Positions 28,058 through 40,875 of a stretch of 64,000 nt of DNA are shown here, in pieces; the first letter of the stretch is position 1; each line of letters starts with the position of its first letter. The DNA is taken from assembly GCA_003344405.1 (NCBI GenBank), contig NOWV01000026.1, positions 496,001 to 560,000 of the forward strand. Direction: 5' to 3'. Made by a program: the position numbers and the translations under genes. This DNA comes from Trichoplax sp. H2. Taxonomy: Eukaryota > Placozoa > Uniplacotomia > Trichoplacea. The notes under the pieces were generated by a model. It was not told the origin of the DNA and did no database searches. It was given only the letters and a program-made list of their open reading frames with translations.

Positions 28058-30168
28058 CTATAACTGTTTGAAGGATATATTAACATATTCGTCCTCAAAG
28101 TTATTACCGTTAAAGTTATCATACATAGCTTCAATATCGTCGTCGTCATTCGATGCTGGTGACTCACTTTTATCCTCAAAGTTATTACCATTAAAATTGT
28201 CATACATTGCCTCAGTATCGTTATTAGATACCGGTATTTCATATTCACCTGTAAAGTCAGCATTATCAAAACTGTCATATATTGCATCGAAACTGTATTC
28301 ATCATTCCTTAACACCGTTAATTCCTGTCGCACTCTAGTCGAAGCCTCATGTGAAATACTTGTGTTTTCTAGCTGGCCAGATAAAGTGTCAACATTATGG
28401 CTATTCTTGTTACCATAGCTATCTTGTTGCGTTGATATGGTAGTTGTAGAGTGTATCTTCTTTGCACTTTCCAGTTTATCAGGCGAAATTTCAACGATGC
28501 CATTTTCTCCATCACGGCTAATTCGCTGCTGCTTTGGCGTGGAAATTTCACTTAAATTATCATACATTGTATCAGCAGTATTACTCCATGTATTGCCATC
28601 TACATATTTCGACATGGATACCGCAGTTTGTTCGAAATCTTCTGAATTGGCTGCTGATCCACTATCGTAATCATCCGTTACATCATGACGTGGCTCTATT
28701 TGAGTTCCCATGATTGTGTACTCCTGAGCATTGGCAATTTGTGCTCCTTCCAAAACGGCATAGGTCATATCACTGCATGAATCTTTACAAAATGTTGCGT
28801 ATTCGCTATCTGATGGGTTAGGTTTTGTTTTGACTGTTTCTTCCATATCTTGGCTATAGCGAACAGTTAATACACCGGAATTGCTATCACTTGACACTCG
28901 TTTGCCGCTATAACTATGTGACAACTGTTGCTTTTGATTGGCGTTGTTGTCTAATCCATATACAGGATTACGATCTAGTAGAGACCGAGATTGATAGTTA
29001 GGATATAAATTGACGCAAGTGCTTATATTACTATTCTTCTTCTTACCTGAACAGCTTTGACACGCTGAATTATTTAATCTCATATTTTTGATATTTGCCC
29101 ATTCGTTGAACTTGAATGACCCACTGGCACTGGCAGTGCCACGATCTATAGCAATTTTTGGTGTAGCAATTGGTTGACTAGTTGTATGATCCTTAGCTGG
29201 CGATTTAGTTGGTGTTGCTATTTCAGATGATGCAATGCCACCTAAATTGAGACTGTTAAAGCCAACGGAATATTCGATGAAGGTATCCATTTTATCGTAG
29301 TCTTCATATACAGATGTCATCTTTCGTTGAATAGAGTCCCTTGTCCCTTCATCTGCTGACTTAAATTTATAGGTGATACTACAACTGATGAGTCGATTAA
29401 TTTCAACGTTGTCTTGGCCTTTCGTGTAAAAATGATATTCGCCTTGGCCTAGCAATGATCTTCGACCTGATTCGAAGGTAAATCGATTGCTCCCTGTACA
29501 GTTGAAGCTTCGAATGCAGCGGTATGACCACATAGCTATAATCGATTGAGAATCTTTTTCCGCTAAAATAATACCACTGGTGCATAACCATAAAAAGCAT
29601 TTATTGATTGCAGCGATTCCCAGCTGCTGCATGGATTTAGAATCGGTAGTCTGAATAGGGTACAAATTACCTATTGGAGGATTATCATATTTCAGAAATG
29701 AAATTCGAGTTAATAGTTGAGTTGGCGTTCAGCGTTACGATACCGAGACAAAAAAAAGAGTAATTAAAAAATATTACAGATCTCACAAATTTAACTTGCA
29801 AATCGATGTCTTTCAAAATAGTTTTATGAAATTTCACTATTTGTACAAATTGGCGACACTACAATACTTGGTTTTATAAAGTTTATAAATTTACCTTCAG
29901 TTGATGGTTTCAGAGTAGCCATCCGCTGAATTTTTTGGATCCAAGAATCCTGTATAGTCCTGTTTTCAGCGGCTATGCGTAATATTTTCTTTTGTGCAAT
30001 GACCTCCAAGACATATTCCCTGTCGTAGTTTGTCTTACTAAAACTATTGTGTTGGCTGCAGCGGACAACACGAAAGTTTGGAAATAGAATCATTGAGCCT
30101 TTCTTTGGTTTACTATTATTCCAAGCGTTCTCATTTTCGTAGTAGTCAATTATACCAATTTTACTCAT
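28058..30168 (-). CDS. DOK-like adaptor: PH domain, IRS-type PTB domain, tyrosine-rich tail
   Basis: Docking protein expected to bind phosphoinositides and activated receptor tyrosine kinases and to recruit SH2 proteins. Two exons: 29895-30168 and 28058-29670, joined in phase; 628 residues. Exon 1 is a PH-like domain (GSMILFPNFRVVRC, EVIAQKKILRIAAENR, QDSWIQKIQRMA), residues 1-90. The start of exon 2 is an IRS/PTB domain to about residue 195: YRCIRSFNCTGSNRFTFESG, then GRRSLLGQGEYHFYT. The long tail is polar and carries many Tyr motifs: YATF, TYAVL, YDNL, YDSF, two YDNF and a terminal YVNI. The YxN forms are typical Grb2-SH2 sites. EAMYDNFNGNNFED occurs twice near the C-terminus as an internal duplication. 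Which DOK paralogue it matches cannot be decided. Confidence 0.88.
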
Positions 30169-31990
30169 TCTAGAACGGCGTAATATTACAAAACGGCGTC
30201 TCCATTTCGATGCAAACCATGAACTAACGCTTCTATCACTTACGTTATCAACTGCGATTATTTTTAATTTCAGGAGATAGCCCTACAAGATGAATCAGAA
30301 GTGGGTTAAAAAATTGTGGTGGAAAGTTGTGAAGAAAATCATGTTTTCTTCACACGCGATTTCAATTACTAGAATAGTGTTCTATAGTATTGCGGTTAAA
30401 AGAATCAATATTTCGGCTGAAAGATAAGGTAATTATTTTCGGTATATATTATTACGTGGCATCGTGAGCCATGCTCGATTGTGCACATGGCTTGTAACAT
30501 ATACGTGTATAAGTATATCACGATGCAAAATCTGGGTTACAACACGTAATTATTTCAAATCTACATGCTTAGAATTTAATTTTGAGGTGCGTTTAATAAA
30601 AGGATCATTTCTATTATATCTTTCATTGAACTTTAGACCTTTACTTTGGCAATATCGATGTAATTATATAATAATAGCCAGCTTAAATAAAATGTCTGAC
30701 AGTTAACGTTTACTAAGGATAAATTCTCTAAAATTTCCGTACGCAGAATTTCTAAATATGAAACGATTTGAGTTTGACTTGGATAAAAATTCTTTTAGAG
30801 TCATATCGAATTGTCAGTCGTAATAAAAATCTCAACACTATTTGAGGTATGAAGGCATGTGAAATATTTGAATCACTGCCGGGTGTATGTTCCACGTACA
30901 AGATCCGTCACGCTGATTTTCATGAAGAAAATTGAGAAATGCTCAATAACTGTTACAGTAGCTACAAGTAAAATCGTTTATGAATTACATAAGAACAAAT
31001 TACTTTATTTTAAATTTTCTAATATAAAAATAAAAGCTTTGATTCCTGGTAAATACGTATTTTTGTTCGACTCAGAAACATGGTATGGAACGGTTCTTCA
31101 TGATCGAGTAAAATGATAATTTTTAGTACTATGAAGGTATATGATATCATGAAAGCTGATTACAAAGGTAAGTGTAAGAATCGAATACTAATTATTTCTG
31201 AAGATCCATTGCAGAAATTGATAAATTTTGTAATTAGTTATCAAATCTGACCTAATTAGTGAGATCACTAATGTACTCGTGAGTCATTTAACTGGTAGTA
31301 GCGTTGCACATTTACTTGAATACTGTACAAAGAATTGTTAATCAATGATGTTTCCGCGTTAATACATTAAGACTTCTATTAAGATAAAAGTTTTATTTTC
31401 TACTGTTACTAGAAACACTGATTGCAATTATTCAGAATTTTTTTTGCTTACGGTCAAAATTATATCAGACGGCTCTTGTTGAATAGTGTCGTAATCGTAG
31501 TCCATATTCGTTTAAATTTTGATGATTCACGATAATAACTTAATTCTTTCACCAAAATGTTCACTGCTGGTAGACAAAGCTTATAAGATATTTTCAGTAT
31601 AATTTACCATTAAGTATAGTAAATACAACGAATCAGCATGAAAATGACGTGACTCCGCATTTAATTGATAAACAAAATATAAATTGTATGTCGTCTGCGT
31701 CAAATATCACAACCAGAATTTACAATAAAGTTCTACTATATGGTTTGCCACAAAGCGTATGTAAATCAGTTTCTACCACATAGACCTAAGCCAGGTAGTT
31801 ATTATGGCTTATTACGGATACTTTAGCTCTTATGTACCGTTTTTACACACTATCATTAAAGGTATTGCGCTTTTACTGTATTACTGGTCAGAGACCTTAT
31901 TAGATAGTTTAAAAATAAAAATGACAGTAATAATTCCCCTTTTTCTAAGGTATCTCAGGCTCAACATAAAATCAAGGAAAAAAAGTCGAT

Positions 31991-32025
<35 letters not shown>

Positions 32026-33018
32026 AATAATGTAACATAAATAATGCTAATTAATTGACGGATGCTTTGCGTTGCTCATACATTTAGGAATCACACATTT
32101 GAACATTATCGAAGTGCTAGGTGATTTATGATGACTACACTATGTCACTCAGACTTGAAATAGAAGAGTTCAAATATTCAAGGCCAGTTTTAATAGCTAA
32201 TAAGCATAGTAACAATGATACGCACTCGTATTAAGGCAGTTATAAAATGGACTTTCATAATGAATTAAATCCTCTATTAATTCCTTATGGTGAAAATCAA
32301 GGACTGCTAAAAATATGATGCTTTTCTGTAATCGCTTCTGAAAAGTATGGATATACATAACTGTAGATTATTAATTGAGTTTTGATAAGTTACAATAGCT
32401 TACTACTAAAGGAGTAATGATATTCATATACCGTAGTACAATACCATTTGATCATCGTGAACTTCGAATGATGTTGTCGATACATTTATGACATACATTA
32501 ACCTTTATTAAAACAGATCAGTCAATAGAATTTATATGATTGAGGTAAAATCTATGGAAAAAGTGTGAAAAATATAGATACTTGTATTTTGGTTGATTAA
32601 AACATGTTCCTTTATGTCAGTTGATTCAAGATTCATATTTCGAACTGTTATACTCACTAAAGAATACGGAATAATAAGTAATTTCTACTATAAAGAATTC
32701 AGCTATCTCCTTTGTCCTGCGAAAAAACTGATTATTTATGATATAAAATATAAATTTTAGTATTGTGTGATGTTTAATCACACCATAGTCAGAAGATAAA
32801 TAATGTTTCTTTGTGACTTTAACATAGAATAATTGGTAGTACTTACAATCTGTATAGTGTTTGTTTACAAACTAATACACTACACATTAGTCTCTTAAAA
32901 TTAAAAAAGAATGCTAATAACCGTTCACCTAGAGATCGGTCACCTTAAAAGCAGCATAACCTTACTTTGATATTGTGCTATCTATTACAAATATAAGAAT
33001 AAAACTGTATCATCTAGC
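30169..33018. other. Intergenic stretch between DOK-like gene and GAPVD1
   Basis: 2.85 kb upstream of the DOK-like start and downstream of the GAPVD1 stop. It holds an AAT microsatellite (31991-32030) and a small GTGTGAT...ATCACAC hairpin near 32766-32784. The open frame at 30859-31116 has no recognisable domain. No other feature was supported. Confidence 0.45.
31991..32030. repeat. (AAT)n microsatellite
   Basis: About nine AAT units followed by three AAAT units, in non-coding sequence. Confidence 0.9.
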
Positions 33019-36000
33019 TTAGGCTAAAGTTTTCAAGAATTCTACGGCGGCTGAGAATTGCATCCAGCAATATTGCTCTTCGCCACTAATACGATTTTTA
33101 TAAAATCCATTTATATACTCGATAGTAGATAATAGGCTGGGTGGATTGGCCTTTATCATGACAAAAACAAGAACCGGCACTAAATCATCCGCTCCGGGAA
33201 CTGATGCTTCATTAGCGATCTTGAGCAGGTCCATAATATTTGAACAACAACGTTGAATACATCGCAATTTATCTTGAGGTGCCTAAATTTTATTTGTTGA
33301 AACAAGGATAACAAAAGAAAGCCTTGAAATTCTTACAACGTTTCTCCATAAATATAAGTTGTAGAATTAATGCAAGCACTTAACTATTACTTATGCCACT
33401 AATATACTAATGATACCTTATATGCATTTATTGATGCTAGCTCTTCTTGTGCAGCAGGCCATGGGGCTAGGGATCTGTATATCTATTACAATATTTAGGA
33501 GATTATAACCTTTAGTCCATAGACGTCATTACGGATACGTAACGTTGACTTTCAATAAGCTACACATTCAATTCCTTTTAAATTTTAGATAACAAATATT
33601 ACCTTGGGTATTTGTAGAGCTTCATGGTCTTCTGTGATAAACTCCAGTAACCTTTCAATGTGTTGATGAAATACCCTACAAAGCGTATAGAACCGATCAT
33701 TAAAACTTCTTCTAATATACCTGACCTAAAGTCACAGGCTGAATTAGTACGAATTCAAATCAGAATTGCACTAAAAAATAGTTTTTCCAGCTTCCTAAAG
33801 GGTTTTATTCTACTTACAAATCACGATGTAAATCTGCATCTCTGTGAGGATAAAATGCGTAAATGTATATCTCACTCATTATACTACGCTCTGCAGCATT
33901 ATAGGCATCTTCAAGTTGTTCATCGTTAGCGGCTGCAAGAATACAAAATGAGTTAACAGAGGGAGGGTTTAATAGCGCATACAATGTTAGGTCAGTTTAC
34001 GTCTACGTTACATGCTTACTCTGCCATATTGGGTGTTGGCTAATTCTCTCGTAAAGCTGATCTAAGAAATGTTCTAGTAATTCATTCTGAAATTCAAGGT
34101 AACGGTGGTGTTAGTATTACTATGACTGAGTCTAATAAAAGACCTGCAAAATACTAACTTAGTACTAGCTAACCTTTTCATCGGTTAAAGAAGTGTTTTG
34201 AAAATTGTTGACAAATTCTCTAACGTCATCTTGATACTGCTCTAAGAATAGCTTTACACATAAGGAAGTGAAGTAATACTTACAGTTACCTTTAAAGCTG
34301 AAAAAAATTGATGCCATCAACAACTTATTATATATAGTTATCATTGGATAATTAATAGACAGCTAATAGTAATTACCTATCGATTCTTTGTATTTGCTTG
34401 TCGAGAAATGACAGGGTAGCCAAAAGCGACTGACGGCATCTAACCAAGTATGTGATATATGGTTCGCGACGATTGTAATCTGTTTCCAGAGCGGTAAACA
34501 GTACAAGGCGACTGAAAAATTACAATTATATACTTTGAGATATTACAAACAGAACATGAACAATCGTCGTTCGCAAATCCATAATTGATAGTAATCGAGA
34601 TACCTATCCGCTTTTAATTTTTTCATGCATCTCAAAGTCTCATGGAGCTGAGATACTACCATTTGATCATGAAGGTTAATTGCTTCAAAAAGTTGAACCT
34701 GCAGGAAATTTATTAGGAGTTCACTGAGAGATGCACTTTCGTTCATTTCGAAAGGTAAATCCACACTGTGAATTGAACACAGTGCAAAGCGCATCTTACG
34801 CTTTGCGTCGTTAAACATTGATGAATTTTCATCAAAAGTACCGTCAACAGAATTAGGCTTGCCATTTCGCTGCCAGTATGATGATATCGGTTTATCAATA
34901 GGTTGTACTGTTGTCGAGAAAGACGCAGAATGCTGTCTGTAAGTTGGTGGAGCTGACAATGACTCTTTTGGTTCTACGTTTTTCTGATACTTGCTGAGAA
35001 TATCATCGGCAGTCAATTGTTGAGTAACTAGCCCTTCGTCAAGGGAAGGTAAAGTAGTAGCAGTACCAGGATTTTTGCTGGCATAAACATCATACGATTG
35101 GGATTTATGAAAACCCATAAACCTTCCCAAGTTTTCACTTCTTACTTGAACGCGCTTAAACCAACTACGTTTCTTTTTCTCCGAATTAGGTATTGATGAA
35201 CCACTATTGCGTAAATTATCATTCTCGCTACTACCACTACTAGCAATACTTCCATCACGACTACGATTTTCTGAGGTTAATCCTTGTATTAAAATATTTC
35301 TGGAATCCTGTTCTGGTGGTAAATCAGTGCCTAAAGTCCGGTATCCTTCTACAGTAGCCGAATCTTTAGCGTTTGATTTTATACCAGTGTTGTCAATGCT
35401 ATTGTACTGCAATTTCTTCCATTCAGTCTGATTAGTTAACTGAACAACTTGATTAAGCGCAGCTTGATTTGCACTATTTGAAAATAGTAGTTCTGAGAAC
35501 TGATCATTGGGTACAGGCTTAACATCAGTTAAGTTTAAGTTCTCGGTGGTACTAGCAATTGAAGGAGCTAGAATTGTTTCGGTATCACGATGCTTGGCAT
35601 GAGGATCATTACTGCCATCAGTGATACTAGTAGTGACAGAAAAAGACTTATCAGCTGTCGTGCTTGGATCCAATTTGTGATCTTTCTCATCGTTAATAAG
35701 ACAATTACTGTTAATATCGAATTCGGTTGGTACTGTATTTAATGAATGCTCGTTGCTTATCTTAAGTAAATCTGCCATAATGTCATTGGGTATGGTTTCC
35801 TCTTCCGTTTTTAGGGAAGTAAGAAGGTCCACTGATGCGTTTGTTTCCGGTAAAGGTAGTTGTTCGTTGCTCTTTATTTCATGTACAAGAGCACCGTTTT
35901 GAGTTGGTACCGTATCTGAAGAAGGTTTAATTGATTCTATCGCCATAGAATTAACAGTATTTTGATAGCTTAATAAGGGAGCTTGCTGAGGGGGTACCGA

Positions 36001-39000
36001 CGTTGATAAAAAATCAAGCAAGTTGGGAGCTTGCTGAGGGGGTGCCGACGTTGATAAAAAATCAAGTAAGTTTACATTATTTTCATTTTTAGTGCTGCCA
36101 GAAACGGAAGTAGTGTCGTTAACGGTTACATTTTTATCACCAGTAGCTGAGAAAATATCACTTAATAAATCGCTACCACTATCAACAGGAGTTGATTTAG
36201 TGCTGTTATGAGGATTTGAGAAGTTGGTAACCGATACTGAAATATCTTGAGAACCATCGAGTACTCGAGTCGAGCCAGTATTAATGTCTTTATGTGCAAT
36301 AATGGGAGTGACAACATCTGCCGACTTAATAGAAGGTGATGATACCTCCGATACGGCATTGTTATTAGAAGTAATCTCCATCGATGCAGTCTTTCCAGCA
36401 TTTCCTGCAGTTTGAAGAAGTATTGAACGACCCGGTGTTTGGTTAGTATTTTCCAGACACAACGCACTTAAAGCACCGATTTCATCCATTATTTGCTGGC
36501 TTGAGCCAATGTCACCAATCATGGAATTATTCTTTTGGTCAAGTGATTTTTCGATCATATTGTTTTCTTTATCATTATGATTAGCATGTTTTTTTGCAGG
36601 ACCAGAAGTACCAACATTATCATTGCTAGAATTTTCTGTATAACTTTCTTCCGATTGGGTTATTACCTGAATAAATAGATTAATGCAATATTACAGCATC
36701 TAAATTATCCATTGAAGATACCATCAAAAAACCTGTAATCTATCTAGTACCTGACTCTCAGGGAGAGTGCCAGGCTCGCGTTCGGATGACAAAGAAAAAG
36801 AAATAATTAAAACCTTTACAGCCTCGGGTCTCATGATTTTTAATTCTTGCAATTGTTTCATCAAGCTAGCTACAGTCTATGATAGACCAAGAAGGACAAT
36901 TTTAAAGTGATATCTTGTATTATCTTAGAAACGCAAATTCTTTACAAATAGGTATCTATAGGTTTCTTACTTGCTGACCGTAGCCACTAGAATCCTGCAA
37001 TTTTAGCGATGGCATAGAGCCTAGTAAAAAGCCATACTGAGGGTTATATGTATCGGTTGGTGTCCCCGAATTACTGTTATCGTTAGGCAATTTAGATAGT
37101 AGAATCTCTAAAGTGGAACTTTCCCGAATACCATTGTCCATAATAGCGATAATTCTTAGAAACGTTATCTATTTGGGTAAGGATATACAGTACAAGATCA
37201 GATCACGAAACATGATTGTTCTAATATCAAATTTTATACGTTTTTTATTGATACAATATGACGAGATATACCACACTAACAAAATATCACTTTAGCACTT
37301 TTTAAAAGAATGTAATTGTAGTCATATATCGTAGGATGTAGCTCCTTCATCTAGCAGCGTATTGCAAATTTAGAATTGACTCAACAATACAACTTACCTT
37401 CTCTCAAATTAATAAAATCACGAGTAAAAAATCACTACTTACAATATCAATCCAGTTTATAGAAGCTGTATAGATTTAAACTTCCAAAATCACAATTTCT
37501 AAAGGTGTATGTCTAAGTTTAGTATATGGTAACTACTTATTAACTAACCAAAGCATTTAGCTGACTTTCGGTTGATAGTAAAGCTGAGCGACGCAAGCCA
37601 TATAAATTCAGTTGACCTGGTGGATCTAAGCTTACATTTGTATCGTCAATGATATCGTCTAGTAAGCTACTTACACAACCCTAACGCAAGACATAGAATA
37701 ATCAATCAATCATGTCATTGAATTTTCACTACTATTATAGCTCTGTGCTAGCTACAATAACTAATTTTGAAAGTTTTTCCTTCCTACTGTATATTAATTA
37801 AATATACGCGTATGTATTTCTATCATGAAGGTAATTAATACTGCATAGTTGAGTTTCGAATACCATATTCTGATAGACATTTTTAAGCATAAACTATGAA
37901 TGTCAATTGATCAATACTAAATGGAAATAGACGCGTATAGGCAAAAATAGACATGGCTTCAAATGTAGCCTTGAGATGCTATCAATTTATCAACGCTGAA
38001 CGTTATGTTTCCATTGTCGTACATACCAGTTCGAAGTAGTTATAAATGTTATCGTGTAAAGGAGGTTTCTTACCACAATCAGCAAAGGATAAAAAGCGCA
38101 TAACTTTAGCTACTTGTGACATGTTAAAGCGTGCTATATCACTTATACTTGCATCGCCTACTATTCCGTAGCGTTCAGGGTTGACAATAGCAGGGCAAAC
38201 GTAGAAGTTTAGTAAAAAGTCAATTAGCATCGACTTGATCTGATTTGGTTCCAAGCAGCGGAGGGATTTGAGAGAATTATATAAATGAGACATTAACCAT
38301 TTAATATTACCAGGAAAGCAGTACATTCTTTGCTTTAAGTTGTGTAGGAATGTTTTACAGATAAGGACTAATCGTTTGCGGCAATTATCCAAATAATTAC
38401 TCATTGATGTTTCAGCTTTAGGAGTACCAGGTTCACCGAATAATTTTAATTTCTCTTGCTCACTCATACGATATAGTACTTTGTCAGGCTCATATTCGAT
38501 GTAAGTATCATCTTCGATTAACAATTGTCTGGTCGATTCTTGTAATGCGGCTTTAAGATAGATCTTGGAAGCATTTACACCAGCAACAAATTGCTTAAAT
38601 AAAATGGTAAATGCGTAATCACCACCTTGAAAGTAGACTTCTAAATGATCATTCGGGAGAATTTGGTAGTCAATTAAGAATTTTAATGTTTGTAAAGCAA
38701 TTTTTTCGTCTTCGAAGTAGACACAATCAGCGAAAACAACGTGGAAAAGTAACGTCGCTAAGTGCAATGTGTCATAGCCTAAGCGATCACAACCGGCCAA
38801 AATACGAGCACATAACCGAGGATTCTGGCGCAACTGATACAGAAATTCACTGTATTTAGTCTCGTTAACGCCTAAACTTTTATACCCATCAATAAATTGT
38901 GAAGCATCAAGTAGATTAGCTAAATGATAACATTGCGATGGTGTTAATTCACTGCCAACGGATAAGATACGTTCAATATTGAGCCAATGTTCCTTAGTGA

Positions 39001-39211
39001 TCCATGATTGTTGGCATAATTGATCTGCTTTTTGCCTTATAAGTTGATTCAGTTGATGAATATTGTCTTTTTCACTAGTAATAAAAGAGTGTTCTGATTT
39101 TAACTTTTCTTGAAGTTTTTGTAACCGAATCGCCGCCATCGTAGCCACAATGCCGCTGGCCTTTCCATACAATCGAGGAGTTCTTGTTATCGAGAACGCA
39201 AGAGCTCCCAA
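33019..39211 (-). CDS. GAPVD1: GTPase-activating protein and VPS9 domain-containing protein 1
   Basis: Endosomal regulator (GAPex-5, worm RME-6) with an N-terminal RasGAP-like domain and a C-terminal VPS9 domain that activates Rab5-class GTPases. Twelve exons: 38027-39211, 37549-37680, 36971-37168, 36814-36876, 34547-36666, 34377-34511, 34174-34297, 34020-34086, 33818-33932, 33603-33675, 33417-33482 and 33019-33282; 1513 residues. Exon 1 (395 codons) covers the GAP domain. The 2.1-kb exon 5 codes a disordered Ser/Asn/Thr-rich middle with repeated NLLDFLSTSxPPQQAP, possible clathrin/adaptor motifs. The VPS9 part includes AERSIMSEIYIYAFYPHRD, LRCIQRCCSNIMDLL, ANEASVPGADDLVPVLVFV, IKANPPSLLSTIEYI and the terminal QYCWMQFSAAVEFLKTL. 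The start codon lies 42 bp from a GTAC cluster. Confidence 0.96.
35977..36072 (-). repeat. 48-bp tandem duplication inside GAPVD1
   Basis: Two adjacent 48-bp units differing at three or four bases encode NLLDFLSTSAPPQQAP and NLLDFLSTSVPPQQAP. The unit length keeps the frame. It duplicates a leucine/acidic motif in the disordered region. Confidence 0.9.
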
Positions 39212-39252
39212 TGCCCAATTAGCCCGTTAATAACACAATACTACAGTGCGTA

Positions 39253-40490
39253 GAGTACAGTACAAGAGACTGACATTCACATTTTCCAGTACTGTACACT
39301 GTACAGTACAGTACAATACTGTAGTCCCAACCCGATTATGGCCAGTATACTGTACACTGTACACTGTACACAATACTCGCGGCCTTCGCCTTCAACGTAA
39401 TCCAGTTGTTGTGTACTGGAGTCAGGTCTAACTGGAGGTATCGTTTACCTCTATGAACTACTGTGCAAATTTGTCAAATGTACATCCACACTCATCGACT
39501 ACTCCAAAATAAGGCCTTATTTAAGGAATCCACGACGTACACTGTACTGTATTTTAGAGTGAAGAGAAATCCTGATATCATCCTCAACTTAAAAAGGGAT
39601 ATTTGGCTCAGTACACTATAGACCTGTATCTGTTTTAATGCAATTAAGCACTGTATCAGGACTTCTCGTAACGCTGCGCTGTGCTGAAAAACATCCAACA
39701 GCAACTGTACTACTCTACGTACAGACTAATTTAATCACTGTTTTGCAGTCGAACAAATAATTCTAAATATACGTTGTGGTCAGCGTAATAATAAAAGCCG
39801 TCGTTTTTTTCACAATCAATAAAGAGAGTACAGTAGAAAGGATTGAGTAGCTAGTTTACTCTTACATCCACTTGGACTACTGTATATTTATTGAGTGTAC
39901 TGTACAATTGTACATTGTACATGTGCAAATTTACTGTCTCATTTGGCTAAAGTCAAGAAAATGAGCACATTTTCAATCACGTCATACCATACAGTCTTAG
40001 CATCTACACTGTCTATGCAAGAATTATGAAGGCACATAGCAATAATTTCTATCAACTTTGCCATCTAAAAATCGAAAAGAATTAAGCCTCACTAGGAATT
40101 TATGGTCATTAATCAGGGACTCCACAATAGGATTGATTGTATGGAGCACTGTAATACAGTACCGACTGTACCGTACATTGACTGTACTGTACGCTATGAT
40201 ATTCAGCTTTATATTTGTATAATTTTTATATTACATTTTGATTCACTCTCGTGATTTTAGGGCACCTTAATAAAAATAGTACTCTGATTCGAACTGGTTC
40301 ACACTGTACTGTACTGTACATCCAAATGAGCTGGCGATTTAGTTTCCTCCAACGGAGTACAGTATACAGTACAATTTCAGTGGTGGCGTATAGTAGAATG
40401 ACCAGAAAAATGATAAGCCCTCATTTTGCACTCAACAGTTCTCGTCCTCTCTTACTACTGTAGTGTGTACACTGTACAGTGTACAGTAGG
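39253..40490. repeat. GTACTGTACAGTAC clusters between GAPVD1 and GLMP
   Basis: Overlapping palindromic words at 39253-39380 (densest, next to the GAPVD1 start), then smaller groups at 39538-39552, 39896-39920, 40153-40193, 40302-40320, 40355-40373 and 40462-40490. Variants include GTACACTGTACAGTGTAC. The clusters fill the 1.66-kb divergent upstream region. More copies sit in GLMP intron 1 (41033-41050 and 41277-41290). Confidence 0.88.
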
Positions 40491-40720
40491 TCGATTTTGA
40501 TCATCACATCGCGTCTATCATGTGACCCATAAGGACGAAGAAAGATACTGAGGTTGAGTGATTCACTGTAATGGAACTGATGTCAGTGTAAAGCAATAAC
40601 TTTACAGTATCAGTTTGTCGTTTCCAATCGCTGTTAATTTCATTTACTCCAATCCCAAAACTACTTGCAACTCAGGTCTACAGTACTTGCAAGTACGGTA
40701 GCTGTCCCCATGATCCGGTC

Positions 40721-40760
40721 CAGTTCAGTCCAGTTCAGTCCAGTTCAGTCCAGTTCAGTC
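40721..40760. repeat. Four tandem copies of the 10-mer CAGTTCAGTC
   Basis: Exactly four perfect 10-bp units, flanked by partial units on both sides, 116 bp upstream of the GLMP start codon. One unit per DNA helical turn would place the same site repeatedly on one face. Confidence 0.9.
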
Positions 40761-40875
40761 CAGAGTCTTGCAAGTACAGCACTGTAGCTAGTAGTAGCAG
40801 GTAGCAAGGTAGGCAAGGTTGGCAAAGCTACGGAAGCCTGTAAATAATTCTCCAAGTTGAAGAAAATTCATCAAA

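Noticed and set aside
27972-28670. Plus-strand open frames of 148 and 77 codons
   Set aside because: They are antisense to the acidic, repeat-bearing end of the DOK-like exon, whose coding sense is clear from PH and PTB domains and tyrosine motifs.
30859-31116. Plus-strand frame of 85 codons with a Lys-rich, beta-strand-like composition
   Set aside because: No recognisable domain, no clear splice partners and no nearby conserved exon. I could not support it as a gene.
32766-32784. Small GTGTGAT/ATCACAC hairpin
   Set aside because: Seven base pairs in AT-rich DNA; expected by chance in a window this size.
36162-36467. Minus-strand frame of 101 codons overlapping the large GAPVD1 exon
   Set aside because: Out of frame with the long exon and without similarity; a shadow of the low-complexity GAPVD1 middle.
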